Counted from the stretch's first letter, positions 46,401-55,198 are shown. The stretch is DNA of 64,000 nt from Paractinoplanes aksuensis (GCF_024137025.1 NZ_JAMYJR010000026.1:186001-250000); one strand, 5' to 3'. Numbers and translations are program-made. The notes: generated by a model from the letters alone, not told the origin.

Positions 46401-49221
46401 TCGAGGCGTGGTCCGGCAGCCGACCGGCGGCCGCCCAGTGCGCGGCGGCCCGGAACGCCTCGAGCTCGTCGGGTTCGGCCAGCTCTCGTACGCAATCGGC
46501 GAGCCCGGGCTGGGCGAGCAGATCGGCCCGTACGCGCTCCAGGTCCTGGGCGATCTGATGGACCTGGTCCCGGGTCAGGTCGCCGACGGCGCGCAGCCCG
46601 CTGAGTGACCACGGATGATCGCGCCGCAGCCGCGCCGACCGGGCCACGGCCGCGAAGTCCTGCAGATGGTGCTCGACCTGGTCCCGGTAAGCGGCCGCCA
46701 CCTCGAGATACGCGGGCGGTACGTCCGCCGTGGGACCTTCGCCGTACGTCAGAACCGCCTCGAACGCCGACCAGGCGGTCAGCCCCGCGCCGTTGGCCGC
46801 GTGCAACCGCTCGGGATAGCGCGCCAGGGTCGACAACTTCGTCCGGTACGCGGTCTCGACGGCCGTCCACGCCGTGCCGTCGCCCCGGTCGTCCTGCTCC
46901 AGGGCCAGGGTCAACTGCTCGCGGATCGCCTCGATCGACTGCGTACGGCCGTGCAGGTCGAGGCCGAACGGCGCCAGCCCGATCGAGGTGAGCCGCCCCT
47001 TCACCACTTCCAGCGCCGCCTGCTTCTCGGCCACGAAGAGCACGGTCCGGCCGCTCGCGACGGCGGTCGCGATCAGATTGGTGATCGTCTGGGACTTGCC
47101 GGTGCCGGGCGGTCCCTCCAGGACGAACGAGTAGCCCCGTTTGGCCAGCTCGACCGCCTGCATCTGGGACCCGTCGGCCGGGATCGGCAGGTGCAGGCGG
47201 CTCTCGTCGATGACGACCGCCGACGGGTCGCCGGCCGGGTCGTCGAACGTCGCCCCGGTCGATTCGACCAGGTGCCGCACGACCGGGCTCTCCATGAAGA
47301 CCGGCCAGTGGTCCCGCAGGTCACGCCAGAGCTGGAAGGTGGAGAACTGGAGCAGGCGCAGGCTCGCGGTCTCGTCGATGCGGTAGTTGAGCCGATTGCC
47401 CACCAGGTTGTCGCGGATCGCCGCCAGCGTGGCCGGGATGTCGATCCCGTGCTCGTCCCGAAGCGGGTTCTCGAGCTCGTTGATCTTGACGCCGTGCCGG
47501 ACCCGCAGCCACTCGACCAGGCACTGGTTGGGCGAGGCGAGCTGGGTTCCGTCGACGACCAGGCTGTACGGCTGGTGGCCGACACCCCCGTCGATCCGGA
47601 CCGGAAGCAGGAAGAGCGGTGCGTACGCCTCGGAGCCGTTGGGTTTCGGGTGGACCAGGGTGCCGATGGTCAGGTAGAGGTAGTTGCTGCCCGTCTCCTG
47701 CTCCATCGTGCGCGCTTCACGCTGCAGTCCGCGCATGGCGCTGCGGTACCGCTTCTCGTCCACCGCGCCATAGATCCGCAGGTCGTCGCGTAGCTGCCCG
47801 ATCAGCGTCTCCGGATCCAGGTCTTGCGCGCCCCGAGCGCCCGCCAGCTGGTGGATGTGGCTGATCTGGTCGTGGGGGATCACTTCCAGCCGTTTCCCGG
47901 CGTGGACGAGGTCGTCGAGCAGGGCCAGCGCCCCGGCCGGCACATGCAGCTGAAGTCCCTTGCCGCGGGCCGGAAGGCTCAGCAGCGGATTGCGCAGGCT
48001 CAGGTCGAGCAGGGCCCGCTTCCACTGCTGGATGCGCGGCGGGGACTCGTCGTTCTCCTGCGGAACGGCCTCGTCGGCCGCCTGCTCGTCCAGCCGGTCC
48101 CGGGCGGCTCCGGGCGGCAGTTCGATCGAGACCCGGGCTGGGGCGCCGGTGTCCACGGGCACCGGGAGCTGCGGCAGCGAATCCCGGGTGGGCAGAGGGC
48201 GTACGCCATTGCAGTGGGCACTGTGGACGTCGATGACCCCCAGCAGGGTGCCGCGCGGTTTGCGGAAATGGGTGAGACCGGCCCGGACGGCCCGGGTGAA
48301 ATCGAGCGACTCGGAACCGGGACCCGTGGCCGTGACCTCCACCGGCACCGCCCGCCCGGACTCGACCATCGAGATGAGCAGGTTCTCCTCGGTCACCACC
48401 GGCGCCGGCAGGTGGCTCTCGGCGGCCAGGAAGCCCGCGAAGGCGTGCCCTCTGATCATCCAGATGAGCGGTCGCAGGCCGGCTTGCTCCAGGCAGGCGG
48501 CGTAGGTGACGGACATGTCGACGCAGTTGCCGAGGCGGCTCTCCAGGACGGCCGCCGTGGTCCGGATCTTCTGCCCGGTGTTCTCGAACGACGCCGGGAG
48601 CCCGCGGTAGTGGATGCCGAGCTGACGAAGCGCCTCGTACACGGCCCCGGCGATCTGGGCCGCCCGTTTCGACCCGTTCTGGTAACCCTCCATGGACCCG
48701 GATCCGGTGGTGGCGACCAGGATCTGACCGGCCGACCGCAGCACGGCGTCGACCGCTTCCGTGTTGGGCTGCACAAAGGCGGCCAGCGAGTCGTAGAGCA
48801 GCGGATGGTTGAACCACTCGTCGTGAGCCAGCGCCCGCGACGGGACGGACGCCACGAAATCCGGGTGGCCGAGCCGGGCGACGTTGATCCGGTAGTCGAC
48901 GGGGAAGGCCTCGTTCGCGTTCCGCAGCACCGCCGTGTCCGGCCCGAACGAGCCGAGGTGATCCCAGGCCACGGCCGCGCCGGGCGAGATCTCGGGCACG
49001 TCGTCGTGCCAGGCCTCGCCCAACGGCCCGTCGGGCCCGATGATGTCCAGCCGCACCTCGAGCCGCTGAGCCGGCTCCGAGGCCGCATTTCCGATCAGAA
49101 GCTGGCGTACGGGGGCGACCCGGTTGTGCACGAGGGCCAGGTTGATGGCCGGCTGGAGCAGCAGATGAACTTCCAGCCCGGGGGCGTGCAGCACCACCGG
49201 TGTGAAAACGTCGTGGGTCAC
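43432..49221 (-). CDS. giant transglutaminase-DUF4011-SF1 helicase-nuclease protein
   Basis: A 1929-residue cytoplasmic protein. An N-terminal beta domain is followed by a transglutaminase/cysteine-protease-like domain (C233 in LGNCVDMSV, H259 in IRGHAFAG). A DUF4011 segment (IQQWKRALLDLSLRNPLLSLPARGKGLQLHV) leads to an SF1 helicase core: Walker A GPPGTGKSQT (K709), FVAEKQAALEVV, IVIFDEASQI (D1321, E1322), DSRQMPP, HYRSHDE, and NVAITRARRQVV. The end is a REase_MTES_1575-like nuclease domain (D1647; the usual acidic residue appears as M1663) and a DUF3320 winged-helix domain. GTG at 49221 has GAGAGGG. Such proteins are found in bacterial conflict/defence contexts; the exact role is not shown. 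Confidence 0.85.
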   Translation of the reverse strand: MTHDVFTPVVLHAPGLEVHLLLQPAINLALVHNRVAPVRQLLIGNAASEPAQRLEVRLDIIGPDGPLGEAWHDDVPEISPGAAVAWDHLGSFGPDTAVLRNANEAFPVDYRINVARLGHPDFVASVPSRALAHDEWFNHPLLYDSLAAFVQPNTEAVDAVLRSAGQILVATTGSGSMEGYQNGSKRAAQIAGAVYEALRQLGIHYRGLPASFENTGQKIRTTAAVLESRLGNCVDMSVTYAACLEQAGLRPLIWMIRGHAFAGFLAAESHLPAPVVTEENLLISMVESGRAVPVEVTATGPGSESLDFTRAVRAGLTHFRKPRGTLLGVIDVHSAHCNGVRPLPTRDSLPQLPVPVDTGAPARVSIELPPGAARDRLDEQAADEAVPQENDESPPRIQQWKRALLDLSLRNPLLSLPARGKGLQLHVPAGALALLDDLVHAGKRLEVIPHDQISHIHQLAGARGAQDLDPETLIGQLRDDLRIYGAVDEKRYRSAMRGLQREARTMEQETGSNYLYLTIGTLVHPKPNGSEAYAPLFLLPVRIDGGVGHQPYSLVVDGTQLASPNQCLVEWLRVRHGVKINELENPLRDEHGIDIPATLAAIRDNLVGNRLNYRIDETASLRLLQFSTFQLWRDLRDHWPVFMESPVVRHLVESTGATFDDPAGDPSAVVIDESRLHLPIPADGSQMQAVELAKRGYSFVLEGPPGTGKSQTITNLIATAVASGRTVLFVAEKQAALEVVKGRLTSIGLAPFGLDLHGRTQSIEAIREQLTLALEQDDRGDGTAWTAVETAYRTKLSTLARYPERLHAANGAGLTAWSAFEAVLTYGEGPTADVPPAYLEVAAAYRDQVEHHLQDFAAVARSARLRRDHPWSLSGLRAVGDLTRDQVHQIAQDLERVRADLLAQPGLADCVRELAEPDELEAFRAAAHWAAAGRLPDHASTRRAMEPGWDEAVTGLRADLARVRRDHGPELALFQPAVLAAPDLPAWQADAVDAAKRMFGKRRALQKVADQLTPFVHEGQVVPPDQVADVLGRLLQLREHADDLHRRVAALGALRLPPGWLAVGAQAEDQLAQAHQAAVIGRDLLRQNAKVWEVLAAGVDPTLVDRIVAAWAAWRTALHSGPAEFASWSAEPGWYDSWQRDGARWLAELAGDGLLGLQRWAGLLVNTDALIRAGLTTFRRQLLQGEISAETAEEAYRRGLARTALAERMRAGDLEYFDPVRHDNDIVQFQKVAAGLRTALPDHLPSVLVDRRPFRPTERRGRVADLATELRRKRGGKSFRELFTQYSDVILALTPCVLVSPASAATFLAPGAARFDIVIFDEASQIRVPEAIGAMGRGRATVIVGDSRQMPPTSGLQLLNTDDTPPGEEDPVPEDLDSILSEAVESGLPQRWLSWHYRSHDESLIAFSNRYYYESKLSSMPSPGSADTAGVHWRRVNGRYDRGATRTNKIEAEAIVAEIVRRVHDPVGREHSIGVVTFNLQQRNEILDRLEQHSDPLVRERVSAGRREPIFVKNLENVQGDERDVILFSLAFSTDPDTGRLPLNFGPLSQTGGERRLNVAITRARRQVVLFASFDPGDIDLARTTSIGTQHLRAYCEMAAVGTERLGDLSITRRHNRDRIRDEVATALSDRGLEVTTCHGLSEFTVDIAVRTPGAPRWQVAVMLDGPQWGKRPTVADRDDAPRLLHLIMGWPEVVRFWLPAWIRDRAAVLDSITAAVDRAVDRQAAPEPAIEPEPTIEPVPAVVEEHLFVPYVPTPLGDRADLDLLGSDAAVQETVRTAIREVVAAEGPVEQHRLARLVLARFGFAKSNPDRRAAVLSQADPELFRSHESAVFAWPPELDAEAWRGYRRTQKSSDRGLEDIAPEEIANAAHNALAVKPGLTEEDLLRSTLELLGYRRMTEKIERLLRYGLETGQKTGAVVRNDDGSYVS

Positions 49222-49331
49222 GCGAGCCCTCTCGCCGGCCAGATCGTGATCTCAGCGTGCCCCAAATCGGGCGTTGTCCGGGCGTATTCCCGCACATCGG
49301 CGTCTTGACTTCGGCGCGGATGATGGGCGCC

Positions 49332-49883
49332 ATGCAACCTGGCTGGTGGGGCGATCGTCATCGGGATGTGAGACGAGACAGAGACGAGCAGTTCCACGAT
49401 TTCGTGGTGAGCCGGCGCCCTCGCCTTCTCCATACGGCGACCCTGCTGACCGCGGGCGACACCCACCTGGCGGAAGACCTGGTCCAGGCCGCGCTGACGA
49501 AGCTGTACGTGGCCTGGCCGGCCTTCCAGCGCGCGGACAACCCCGACGGCTACGTGCGCCGGGTGCTGGTCAACGCGCTGATCGACGAGAAGCGACGGGT
49601 CTGGCGGCACCGCGAGCGCAGCATGGCCGTACTGCCCGACGTCGCGGGTGCCGTGCCGGCCGGCGCCGGGGTGGCCGGTGAGGCCGTCAAGCAGGCACTA
49701 CGCGAGCTCCCGCCCCGCATGCGGGCGGCCGTGGTGTTCCGCTACTTCTACGACCTCGACGTGGCAGCGACGGCGGACGCGCTCAGCTGCTCGGAGGGCA
49801 ACGTCAAAAGCCAGACCGCGCGGGGTCTGGAACGTCTCCGAGCCGCCCTTCCCACCTTTTCCAGCCAGGGAGCCACCCCATGA
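49332..49883 (+). CDS. SigE-family ECF RNA polymerase sigma factor
   Basis: An actinobacterial SigE-type sigma-70 factor (183 residues). Region 2 (FHDFVVSRRPRLLHTATLLTAGDTHLAEDLVQAALTKLYVAWPAF) and region 4 (ALRELPPRMRAAVVFRYFYDLDVAATADALSCSEGNVKSQTARGLERLR) are both complete. The start is uncertain: ATG at 49332 is used here, but GTG at 49368 (RRDRDEQF) matches the usual family N-terminus. It overlaps the next gene by 4 bases; that gene is its likely membrane regulator. Divergent from the giant helicase. Confidence 0.9.
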   Translation: MQPGWWGDRHRDVRRDRDEQFHDFVVSRRPRLLHTATLLTAGDTHLAEDLVQAALTKLYVAWPAFQRADNPDGYVRRVLVNALIDEKRRVWRHRERSMAVLPDVAGAVPAGAGVAGEAVKQALRELPPRMRAAVVFRYFYDLDVAATADALSCSEGNVKSQTARGLERLRAALPTFSSQGATP

Positions 49884-50575
49884 ACGACCTGCGTGACCAC
49901 CTCCAGCAGATCGCCGGTCCGATCCCCGCCGCCACCGACGAGCAGATCGCGGCCGACCTGACCCGCGGCCGCCGCGCCCTGCGCCGCCGCCGGGTCGTCC
50001 AGGCCTGCACCGGCTCGGCCTTCGGGATCGCCGCGCTGGCCGCCGCCATCGCGATCGCCACCAGCACCACCGGCGCCCCGCCGGCCCCTTCGTCGCCGGA
50101 CCGGATCACCGCCTCGGTCCAGCTGGTCGCCTACAAGGGCGAGCAGCCCAAGGGCTTCACGGTCGACAAGGTGCCGGACGGCTGGTTCGTGCAGACCAGC
50201 GAGCTCGGCTACGTGACGATCGCCCCCGACAAGGCCAAGAACCCCGGCCCCGACGTCGACCCGTCGGCCGACCCGGTCTACAACAAGGACTCGTTCGTCG
50301 ACAAAATCGCCGTCATGCTCGAGTCCAAGGACCAGAGCGGACCCGGCCGCGAAGGCAAGACCGTGAAGGTCGGCGACCGCGACGGCATCCTGGTCAAGAG
50401 CTTGGAAAAGCCCGACGCGAACGGCGACAGCGGCTGGACCCTCTGGGTCAAGCAGCCGAACGGCATCTACCTGCTCGTCCAGGTCTGGCAGGGCCTGGGC
50501 CTCACCGAATCCCAGATCGTCGAACTGGGCGCCGGCGTCCACGTCGAAAAAGACGCCGTCCAGGGCGTCGGCTGA
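49880..50575 (+). CDS. membrane-anchored protein, probable sigma-factor partner
   Basis: A 231-residue protein with a basic cytoplasmic segment (DLTRGRRALRRRRVV), one transmembrane helix (GSAFGIAALAAAIAIATST) near residues 45-65 and an extracellular beta-rich domain (ITASVQLVAYKGEQPKGFTVDKVPDGWFVQ ... GWTLWVKQPNGIYLLVQVWQGL). It starts inside the sigma gene's stop. The topology fits an anti-sigma-like regulator, but no ZAS zinc motif is visible. Confidence 0.75.
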   Translation: MNDLRDHLQQIAGPIPAATDEQIAADLTRGRRALRRRRVVQACTGSAFGIAALAAAIAIATSTTGAPPAPSSPDRITASVQLVAYKGEQPKGFTVDKVPDGWFVQTSELGYVTIAPDKAKNPGPDVDPSADPVYNKDSFVDKIAVMLESKDQSGPGREGKTVKVGDRDGILVKSLEKPDANGDSGWTLWVKQPNGIYLLVQVWQGLGLTESQIVELGAGVHVEKDAVQGVG

Positions 50576-50645
50576 CCTTTTCTCACCCCCGGCGAGCGGC
50601 TCGTGACCTCCCGGTCGCGGGCCGTTCGCGCTACATTCCGGCACC

Positions 50646-51485
50646 ATGACGATCGGTGCGGCGGAACGGGCCAGTGAGTTGGTGGCGGCTGTGCGTGACG
50701 ATCCCGCCCAACGTCTCCGGTTGGCCGCCGCCTTCTACGAGGAGCGTGGCATCCGGTCGTACCGGAGGGCCGAAGTAGCCTTTATGAAATGGCAGATCCG
50801 GTGCGGGGTGCTGCGGGCGGACGGCGGCAGCCCGTGGTGGCGGGCCGTGAACGCATCGCTGCTGCGGGACGCGGCCGAGGCCGATCTGCTTTTCCACGGC
50901 GATCCGGGGTCGCCGAGCAATCGCAGCGTGGGTTTCTGGCTCGCGTTTCTGCGCGAGCCGGCGCCGGAGCGTTGGTATCGGGCGCACAACTCCAGCATCG
51001 TCGGCGGCTATCTGCGGCATCGGGATCTGGTGGCGGGGGAGGGGCCGCTCGAGCGCTTCTTCATGGATGTGGCTCTGCTCCGGGTGCTTTACGCCCACTG
51101 CCTTCTTGTACGACCGAAGCTCGCGCTCGGAAAGCTGGCCGTGCTCGGCCGTCTGCTCGGCGACCCGCGCCGACGCGGCGCCGACCTGTTCCTCTCGCTC
51201 AAAGACGTATTGCCCGACGTGTATCCGCTCGAAAAAATCGGCATCGACGAGGTGCTGGCCGACGAGAACTACTTGTCCCGCATCGTCGACTACGGCGTCA
51301 TCGTGCCGAGAATCCCCCAGCTGTGCGCCCACGCCGCCGACGATCTGGGCGAGCCGGGACTGGCCGGCCTGTGCCGCGACGGGTTCCCGGTCTACGCCTG
51401 GCCGTATGAGGAACGGCAGGTCTGGCGTACGGACAAGTCCCCGTTCGCCATCGGTCTGGCCCACGCGCTGACCCGCTCACAGTGA
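50646..51485 (+). CDS. conserved protein of unknown function
   Basis: A 279-residue soluble protein with a helical N-terminus (ASELVAAVRDDPAQRLRLAAAFYEERGIRSYRRAEVAFMKWQI), the Trp-rich segment PWWRAVNASLLRDAAEAD and conserved-looking WPYEERQVWRTDKSPFAIGLAHALTRS. I do not recognise a named family. ATG start at 50646, single gene. Its 3' end overlaps the convergent coiled-coil gene by 9 bases. No signal peptide or membrane segment is present. Confidence 0.65.
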   Translation: MTIGAAERASELVAAVRDDPAQRLRLAAAFYEERGIRSYRRAEVAFMKWQIRCGVLRADGGSPWWRAVNASLLRDAAEADLLFHGDPGSPSNRSVGFWLAFLREPAPERWYRAHNSSIVGGYLRHRDLVAGEGPLERFFMDVALLRVLYAHCLLVRPKLALGKLAVLGRLLGDPRRRGADLFLSLKDVLPDVYPLEKIGIDEVLADENYLSRIVDYGVIVPRIPQLCAHAADDLGEPGLAGLCRDGFPVYAWPYEERQVWRTDKSPFAIGLAHALTRSQ

Positions 51486-52166
51486 CTCGTGCGCGGCCCG
51501 CAGCGCAGCCACCCGCACCTGCTCGGCATCGTCCCGCCACCGGCCGATCTCTCTGATCGCCGCCTCCAACTGCACCCGCAATTCGCGCGGCTGCCTCATG
51601 GCGGGCCCATGCCCGACCGGCGGCGGTGATTCGCCGACGGCCTGAGCGGCCCGCTCGATCGTCCGCCGCAGACCCGGCACTTGCCGGCGCATTTCCTGGA
51701 GCAGCTCAGTTCGCTGCTGGCGAGCCATTTCATCCTCTCTGGACTCGCTGAGCTTGAGGGTGGACGAGATCTGCCAGCGTAACTTTTCACAGGCGCTCAG
51801 AGCTTTGTCGCACACACCGACCGCCTCGGCGCGCGCCCGATAACCCGGATCGTCCCGGAACAGCAGCGGATCGAGCAGCCCGTCGATCCGCTCCGCGTAC
51901 TTGGCGTATTTGGCTTCGGCCTCGGCCAGCGCTTTCCCCGCCGTCTTGTGGGCCTCCCGAGACTGCCGAAACCTTTGCGTACGCCCGTCGTCGGCACTGA
52001 ACAGCCCGCCGAGCACTCTGTCCCGCCAGTCCGTGCTGCCGGCCGATTCGGTCAGCCCTTGCGCGGCCGCCTCAAAACTGAGCCGGGCGGCCGCCAGTTC
52101 TTTCTGAGCCGCCCGCAACGACACAAGGTGCGGCGCCAACAGGAGGCGATCCCGGTCGCTCAGCAC
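51477..52166 (-). CDS. coiled-coil protein of unknown function
   Basis: A 229-residue, strongly helical protein. Residues 15-110 (VSLRAAQKELAAARLSFEAAAQ ... AHKTAGKALAEAEAKYAKYAERIDGLLD) and 150-229 (SREDEMARQQRTELLQEMRRQVPGLRRTIERAAQAVGE) look like coiled coils. GTG start at 52166, overlapping the kinase stop by 7 bases, so it is the third gene of a unit with the asparaginase and kinase genes. No family is recognised. Confidence 0.65.
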   Translation of the reverse strand: MLSDRDRLLLAPHLVSLRAAQKELAAARLSFEAAAQGLTESAGSTDWRDRVLGGLFSADDGRTQRFRQSREAHKTAGKALAEAEAKYAKYAERIDGLLDPLLFRDDPGYRARAEAVGVCDKALSACEKLRWQISSTLKLSESREDEMARQQRTELLQEMRRQVPGLRRTIERAAQAVGESPPPVGHGPAMRQPRELRVQLEAAIREIGRWRDDAEQVRVAALRAAHESL

Positions 52167-52738
52167 TCACCCAAAGTACTGCGCCGAATCTCGTCGCACC
52201 GCACGCACGTCACCGGGCAAGGCGTCAAAGGCGGCACATCAGAAAGCCCGGAGATCACCTCCACGGCCGCCGCCAGACTGACGTCCTCGCCGATCACCCG
52301 TTCGCCGGGCACACCCAGCAGATCCATCGGCGTGTACCAGGAACGCATCTGCTCGGCGCTGACCGGAATCGGCTCGGCCCGCCCCTCGTGCCGGCGCACC
52401 GTCTCGGCAAAAGAGACTTCCATCCAGTACGCGAACACCGCCCCCGAATGGTCGGCGATCAGTTCCCGCAGCGGCCGGCCGTACTGACCGGTGTGCAGAA
52501 TCCCTTCCAGCACCACGTGATACCCGTGCCCGAGCGCCTCGCGAACCATCGTGGTGATGAACGCCGGCGCCACCGCATCCATCCCGTCGCCACCGTGTTC
52601 CCGCAGCATCACCCGGCGCACGTAGTCCTGCTCGATCAGAGCGCACCCACGCCCGTACCGCCGCCGGACTTCCCGAGCCGTGGTCGTCTTCCCGCTGCCA
52701 CTGTTGCCGCGAATGACCACCAGGGTCGGCTCAACCAT
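52160..52738 (-). CDS. P-loop small-molecule kinase (AAA_33 type)
   Basis: A 192-residue kinase-like protein with Walker A IRGNSGSGKTTTAREVRRRYG near residues 10-30 and then LIEQDYVRRVML, VVLEGILHTGQYGRPL and VFAYWMEVSFAETVRRH. The fold resembles zeta-toxin/chloramphenicol phosphotransferase/gluconokinase-like enzymes. A C-terminal CPVTCVRCDEIRR could bind metal. ATG at 52738 overlaps the asparaginase stop by 8 bases. Substrate unknown. Confidence 0.82.
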   Translation of the reverse strand: MVEPTLVVIRGNSGSGKTTTAREVRRRYGRGCALIEQDYVRRVMLREHGGDGMDAVAPAFITTMVREALGHGYHVVLEGILHTGQYGRPLRELIADHSGAVFAYWMEVSFAETVRRHEGRAEPIPVSAEQMRSWYTPMDLLGVPGERVIGEDVSLAAAVEVISGLSDVPPLTPCPVTCVRCDEIRRSTLGEC

Positions 52739-53705
52739 TACCGGCCACAGCAAACGTCGCCGCGATCCGCTCCCGGTCGAACCCGGCCGCCAGCGTCAAA
52801 TGAAGAAGAACCCGAGCCTTGTACGCATCCAGATAACCGGAGCTGATAAGGCCGCGGCCCAACAGATCCCGCTCCGACCCGGCAAATCCGTACGTCTCCC
52901 TGAGCACCGGACCAGCCCCCGTCCGAGACGCGAGAACCACCGGAATCCGCTTCGCCGCCGCGGTCAGACCGTCAACCCAACCCTCCGGCACATGCCCCGC
53001 CCCGAAGCCCGCGACAACGAGCCCATCAAGCCGCTCGGCGAGCACCCCCACCGTGGCCCCGTCGTCCCCCAGAGTCGCAACGCAAACGCCCACCGACGGA
53101 CTCCCGACCGGCAACGGCACTCGAATCCGGCCGTCGACCCGGTTGACGAAGCGAGCCCGCCCCTCCACCAGATACCCGAGCACCCCGCCATTCGGCGAGG
53201 CGAATGCCGCCGTACTGGTGGAATGCCCCTTCCGAACCCGCCGAGCCGCATGAATCTCGTCGGCCATGACCACCAGGCACCCAAGCCCCCGCGCCTCAGG
53301 ACTGGCCGCGATAACCACCGCCGCCAGCAAATTTGCCGGCCCGTCAGCCCCCGCCTGAGTCGGATTCCGCATGGCGCCGGTAACCACCACAGGCCGATCC
53401 CCACCGTGAAGCAGATCCAACACGTACGAGCTCTCCTCGATCGTGTCCGTCCCCTGCACCACGACAATCCCCGCCGCGCTGCTGGCCTCGATGATCCGCA
53501 CCAGCTCAACCAGGTCACCAACCCCGAGCGAGGCCCCCGGCCGGTTCAGAAACGTCGTCGCCTGCACCTCGATACCGGTCGCAGCCAACCCTGGAACGGC
53601 ATCAACCAGCTGCTGAGCGGAGAGCTTCGGCGCCACCCCACCGCCCGCAGTAGAGGTCATGGCGATGGTGCCACCCAGCCCCACCACCAGAACCGACCCA
53701 GCCAC
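52731..53705 (-). CDS. asparaginase
   Basis: Type I/II L-asparaginase family enzyme (324 residues) hydrolysing asparagine to aspartate and ammonia. The two catalytic threonines lie in GLGGTIAMTST (residues 9-19) and VVVQGTDTIEESSYVLDLL. No signal peptide, so cytoplasmic. GTG start at 53705. It heads a three-gene overlapping unit with a P-loop kinase and a coiled-coil protein, an arrangement that does not by itself suggest a pathway. tRNA-Arg ends 26 bases upstream. Confidence 0.9.
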   Translation of the reverse strand: MAGSVLVVGLGGTIAMTSTAGGGVAPKLSAQQLVDAVPGLAATGIEVQATTFLNRPGASLGVGDLVELVRIIEASSAAGIVVVQGTDTIEESSYVLDLLHGGDRPVVVTGAMRNPTQAGADGPANLLAAVVIAASPEARGLGCLVVMADEIHAARRVRKGHSTSTAAFASPNGGVLGYLVEGRARFVNRVDGRIRVPLPVGSPSVGVCVATLGDDGATVGVLAERLDGLVVAGFGAGHVPEGWVDGLTAAAKRIPVVLASRTGAGPVLRETYGFAGSERDLLGRGLISSGYLDAYKARVLLHLTLAAGFDRERIAATFAVAGNG

Positions 53706-53731
53706 GACGAACGCTCTCCAAGAACGCGAGG

Positions 53732-53804
53732 TGCCCCCGGTAGGAATCGAACCTACGACACACGGTTTAGGAAACCGATGCTCTATCCCCTGAGCTACGA
53801 GGGC
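53732..53804 (-). tRNA. tRNA-Arg (anticodon CCT)
   Basis: A 73-base cloverleaf on the minus strand: acceptor GCCCTCG pairs with CGGGGGC plus discriminator A, the D arm is AGCTCAGGGGATAGAGC, the anticodon loop is TTCCTAA (CCT, reading AGG) and the T arm contains GGTTCGAATCC. CCA is not encoded. Confidence 0.95.
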
Positions 53805-54187
53805 CTACGGCCCATATCGTACCTACCAGGGCGTTCCCAGGAGTGCCCGGGCGTCCCATCGAATGCCCAGCGGTGCCGGCTGGTCGAGCTGCGGGGGTTC
53901 CGTCGCTGGTCGGAGCGCGTCCGGAGCAAATCCCGGGCACACGCGGCCCGGCGTGCCCGACGGTGACCACGGGTGCCCAGCGGTGATGTCGGGTGCTATT
54001 CGCTCCCCGAGCACGTCAGGAGCACTCGCGGCGACTCCTGAGCTGGCCAAATGTCTTTGGCGGTCGACTTGATGTTCGTGCGGGGTCAGGCGATGGTTCG
54101 TGCCACCGGTACCGCGGGGTGCGCCTCCTGCGGCAGCGTCGCCGGGGCACTTCGCGCACGAGGTGTCCCGGCGCGTGGCCCCGTTCG
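53805..54187. other. 383-base stretch without a convincing gene
   Basis: Apart from a few short imperfect repeats such as GCCCAGCGGTG, nothing is recognised. Open frames here are short and do not resemble proteins I know. It borders the broken nucleotidyltransferase gene. Confidence 0.5.
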
Positions 54188-54842
54188 CTACGACGAATCG
54201 GTCGCCAGCTGGCCCCGCCACTCCTCGAATCGTTTCCGCATGGCGGCGATGTGATCAGGGGTGGCCTCGTAGGCCGCGAAGCGTCGATCTGGGTAGCGGT
54301 GCAGTATGGCGAGCAGGTCGGCGAAGATCCGCCGGTCGAACCCGGCATCGGCTTCCTCGGCCAGCTCGAGCAGCCGTTCGCGGGTGAAATAGCCAGTCAT
54401 AATGGCGGCGTCGACGTCGAGGAAATCACGCGGCTCGGCCCGAGTGAACAGGGGCAGACATCTTCCCGGCGACGACGTCGTCCATGTGAAGCACCGGACC
54501 GACGTCCATCACCACCGGCGGCAAGGAGCGCCAGTTCGCGGCCAACTCGACCTTGTAAGGCCGCTCGGGTTCGGCCGGGTCGGTGACGGCGAGCTGGGCG
54601 AAGGTCTCGAATTGCCGAACGATGTCGACGGCGTATCCGGCCGCGCGGTATCCGTCGATGACGGCGTCCACCGCCGCCGTGAGCTCACCACGGCGGTCCC
54701 AGGCGGTGAAAAGGTCAATGTCTTCGCTCGGACGGTCAAGGATGCCGTTCGCTTGGACTGCATACCCGCCGGCCAGCGCGAATCCGTAACGGCCGGCCTC
54801 TCGGAGCCCGATCTCTGCGAGCCGCAGGTGGCTTGGATCCAT
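54188..54842 (-). pseudogene. AbiEii-like nucleotidyltransferase with a frameshift
   Basis: The first part (start MDPSHLRLAEIGLREAGRYG at 54842) contains the nucleotidyltransferase core FALAGGYAVQANGILDRPSEDIDLFTAW. After DDVVAGKMSA one extra C in a CCCC run near 54450 shifts the frame to an early stop at 54426. The expected continuation (LFTRAEPRDFLDVDAAIMTGYFTRERLLELA ... WRGQLATDSS, stop 54188) is intact in the next frame. It could be a true loss or a homopolymer error. Two bases separate it from its upstream partner gene. Confidence 0.8.
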
Positions 54843-54844
54843 GG

Positions 54845-55198
54845 TCAGCCGGCGAGTGCCTGTGGCGGCGCGGCCAGTTCCGAGAAGCGGTCCTGCCACA
54901 GCGCCCTCAATCGGGCAGGAAGCCACAGAGATGGCCATACCCGGCGCAGGACATCGCCGTCCAGCCAGCGATTGAGGTCCTCGGCACTGGCCGCCTGGTT
55001 CAGGACGGTCTGGTACATCACCTGGAGGTCGCCGGGATCATCAAGGTCATAGGTGCTGTCGCCGGACCAATCCAATGATCGATCGAGAGTGACTTGGCCG
55101 CCGGTCGGCCCGTGCAGATCGGCAAGACGTGACGGCACGACGTAATGCCGTTGGTCCACATACCGCGAACCACGCGGCGGGCGGTCGATCGTTGCCAT
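54845..55198 (-). CDS. small protein paired with the AbiEii-like gene, putative antitoxin
   Basis: A 117-residue soluble protein (MATIDRPPRGSRYVDQRHYVVPSRLADLHGPTGGQVTLDRSLDWSG-like N-terminus, then DPGDLQVMYQTVLNQAASAEDLNRWLDG and a helical C-terminus). ATG at 55198 has GGAGGTGG upstream. Its stop is 2 bases before the nucleotidyltransferase start, the antitoxin-first order of type IV toxin-antitoxin loci. No HTH is obvious, so the antitoxin role is inferred from context. Confidence 0.65.
   Translation of the reverse strand: MATIDRPPRGSRYVDQRHYVVPSRLADLHGPTGGQVTLDRSLDWSGDSTYDLDDPGDLQVMYQTVLNQAASAEDLNRWLDGDVLRRVWPSLWLPARLRALWQDRFSELAAPPQALAG

Noticed and set aside
54051..54254. A small Cys-containing open frame on the plus strand
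   Set aside because: It overlaps the end of the nucleotidyltransferase pseudogene and lacks a ribosome site and family resemblance.
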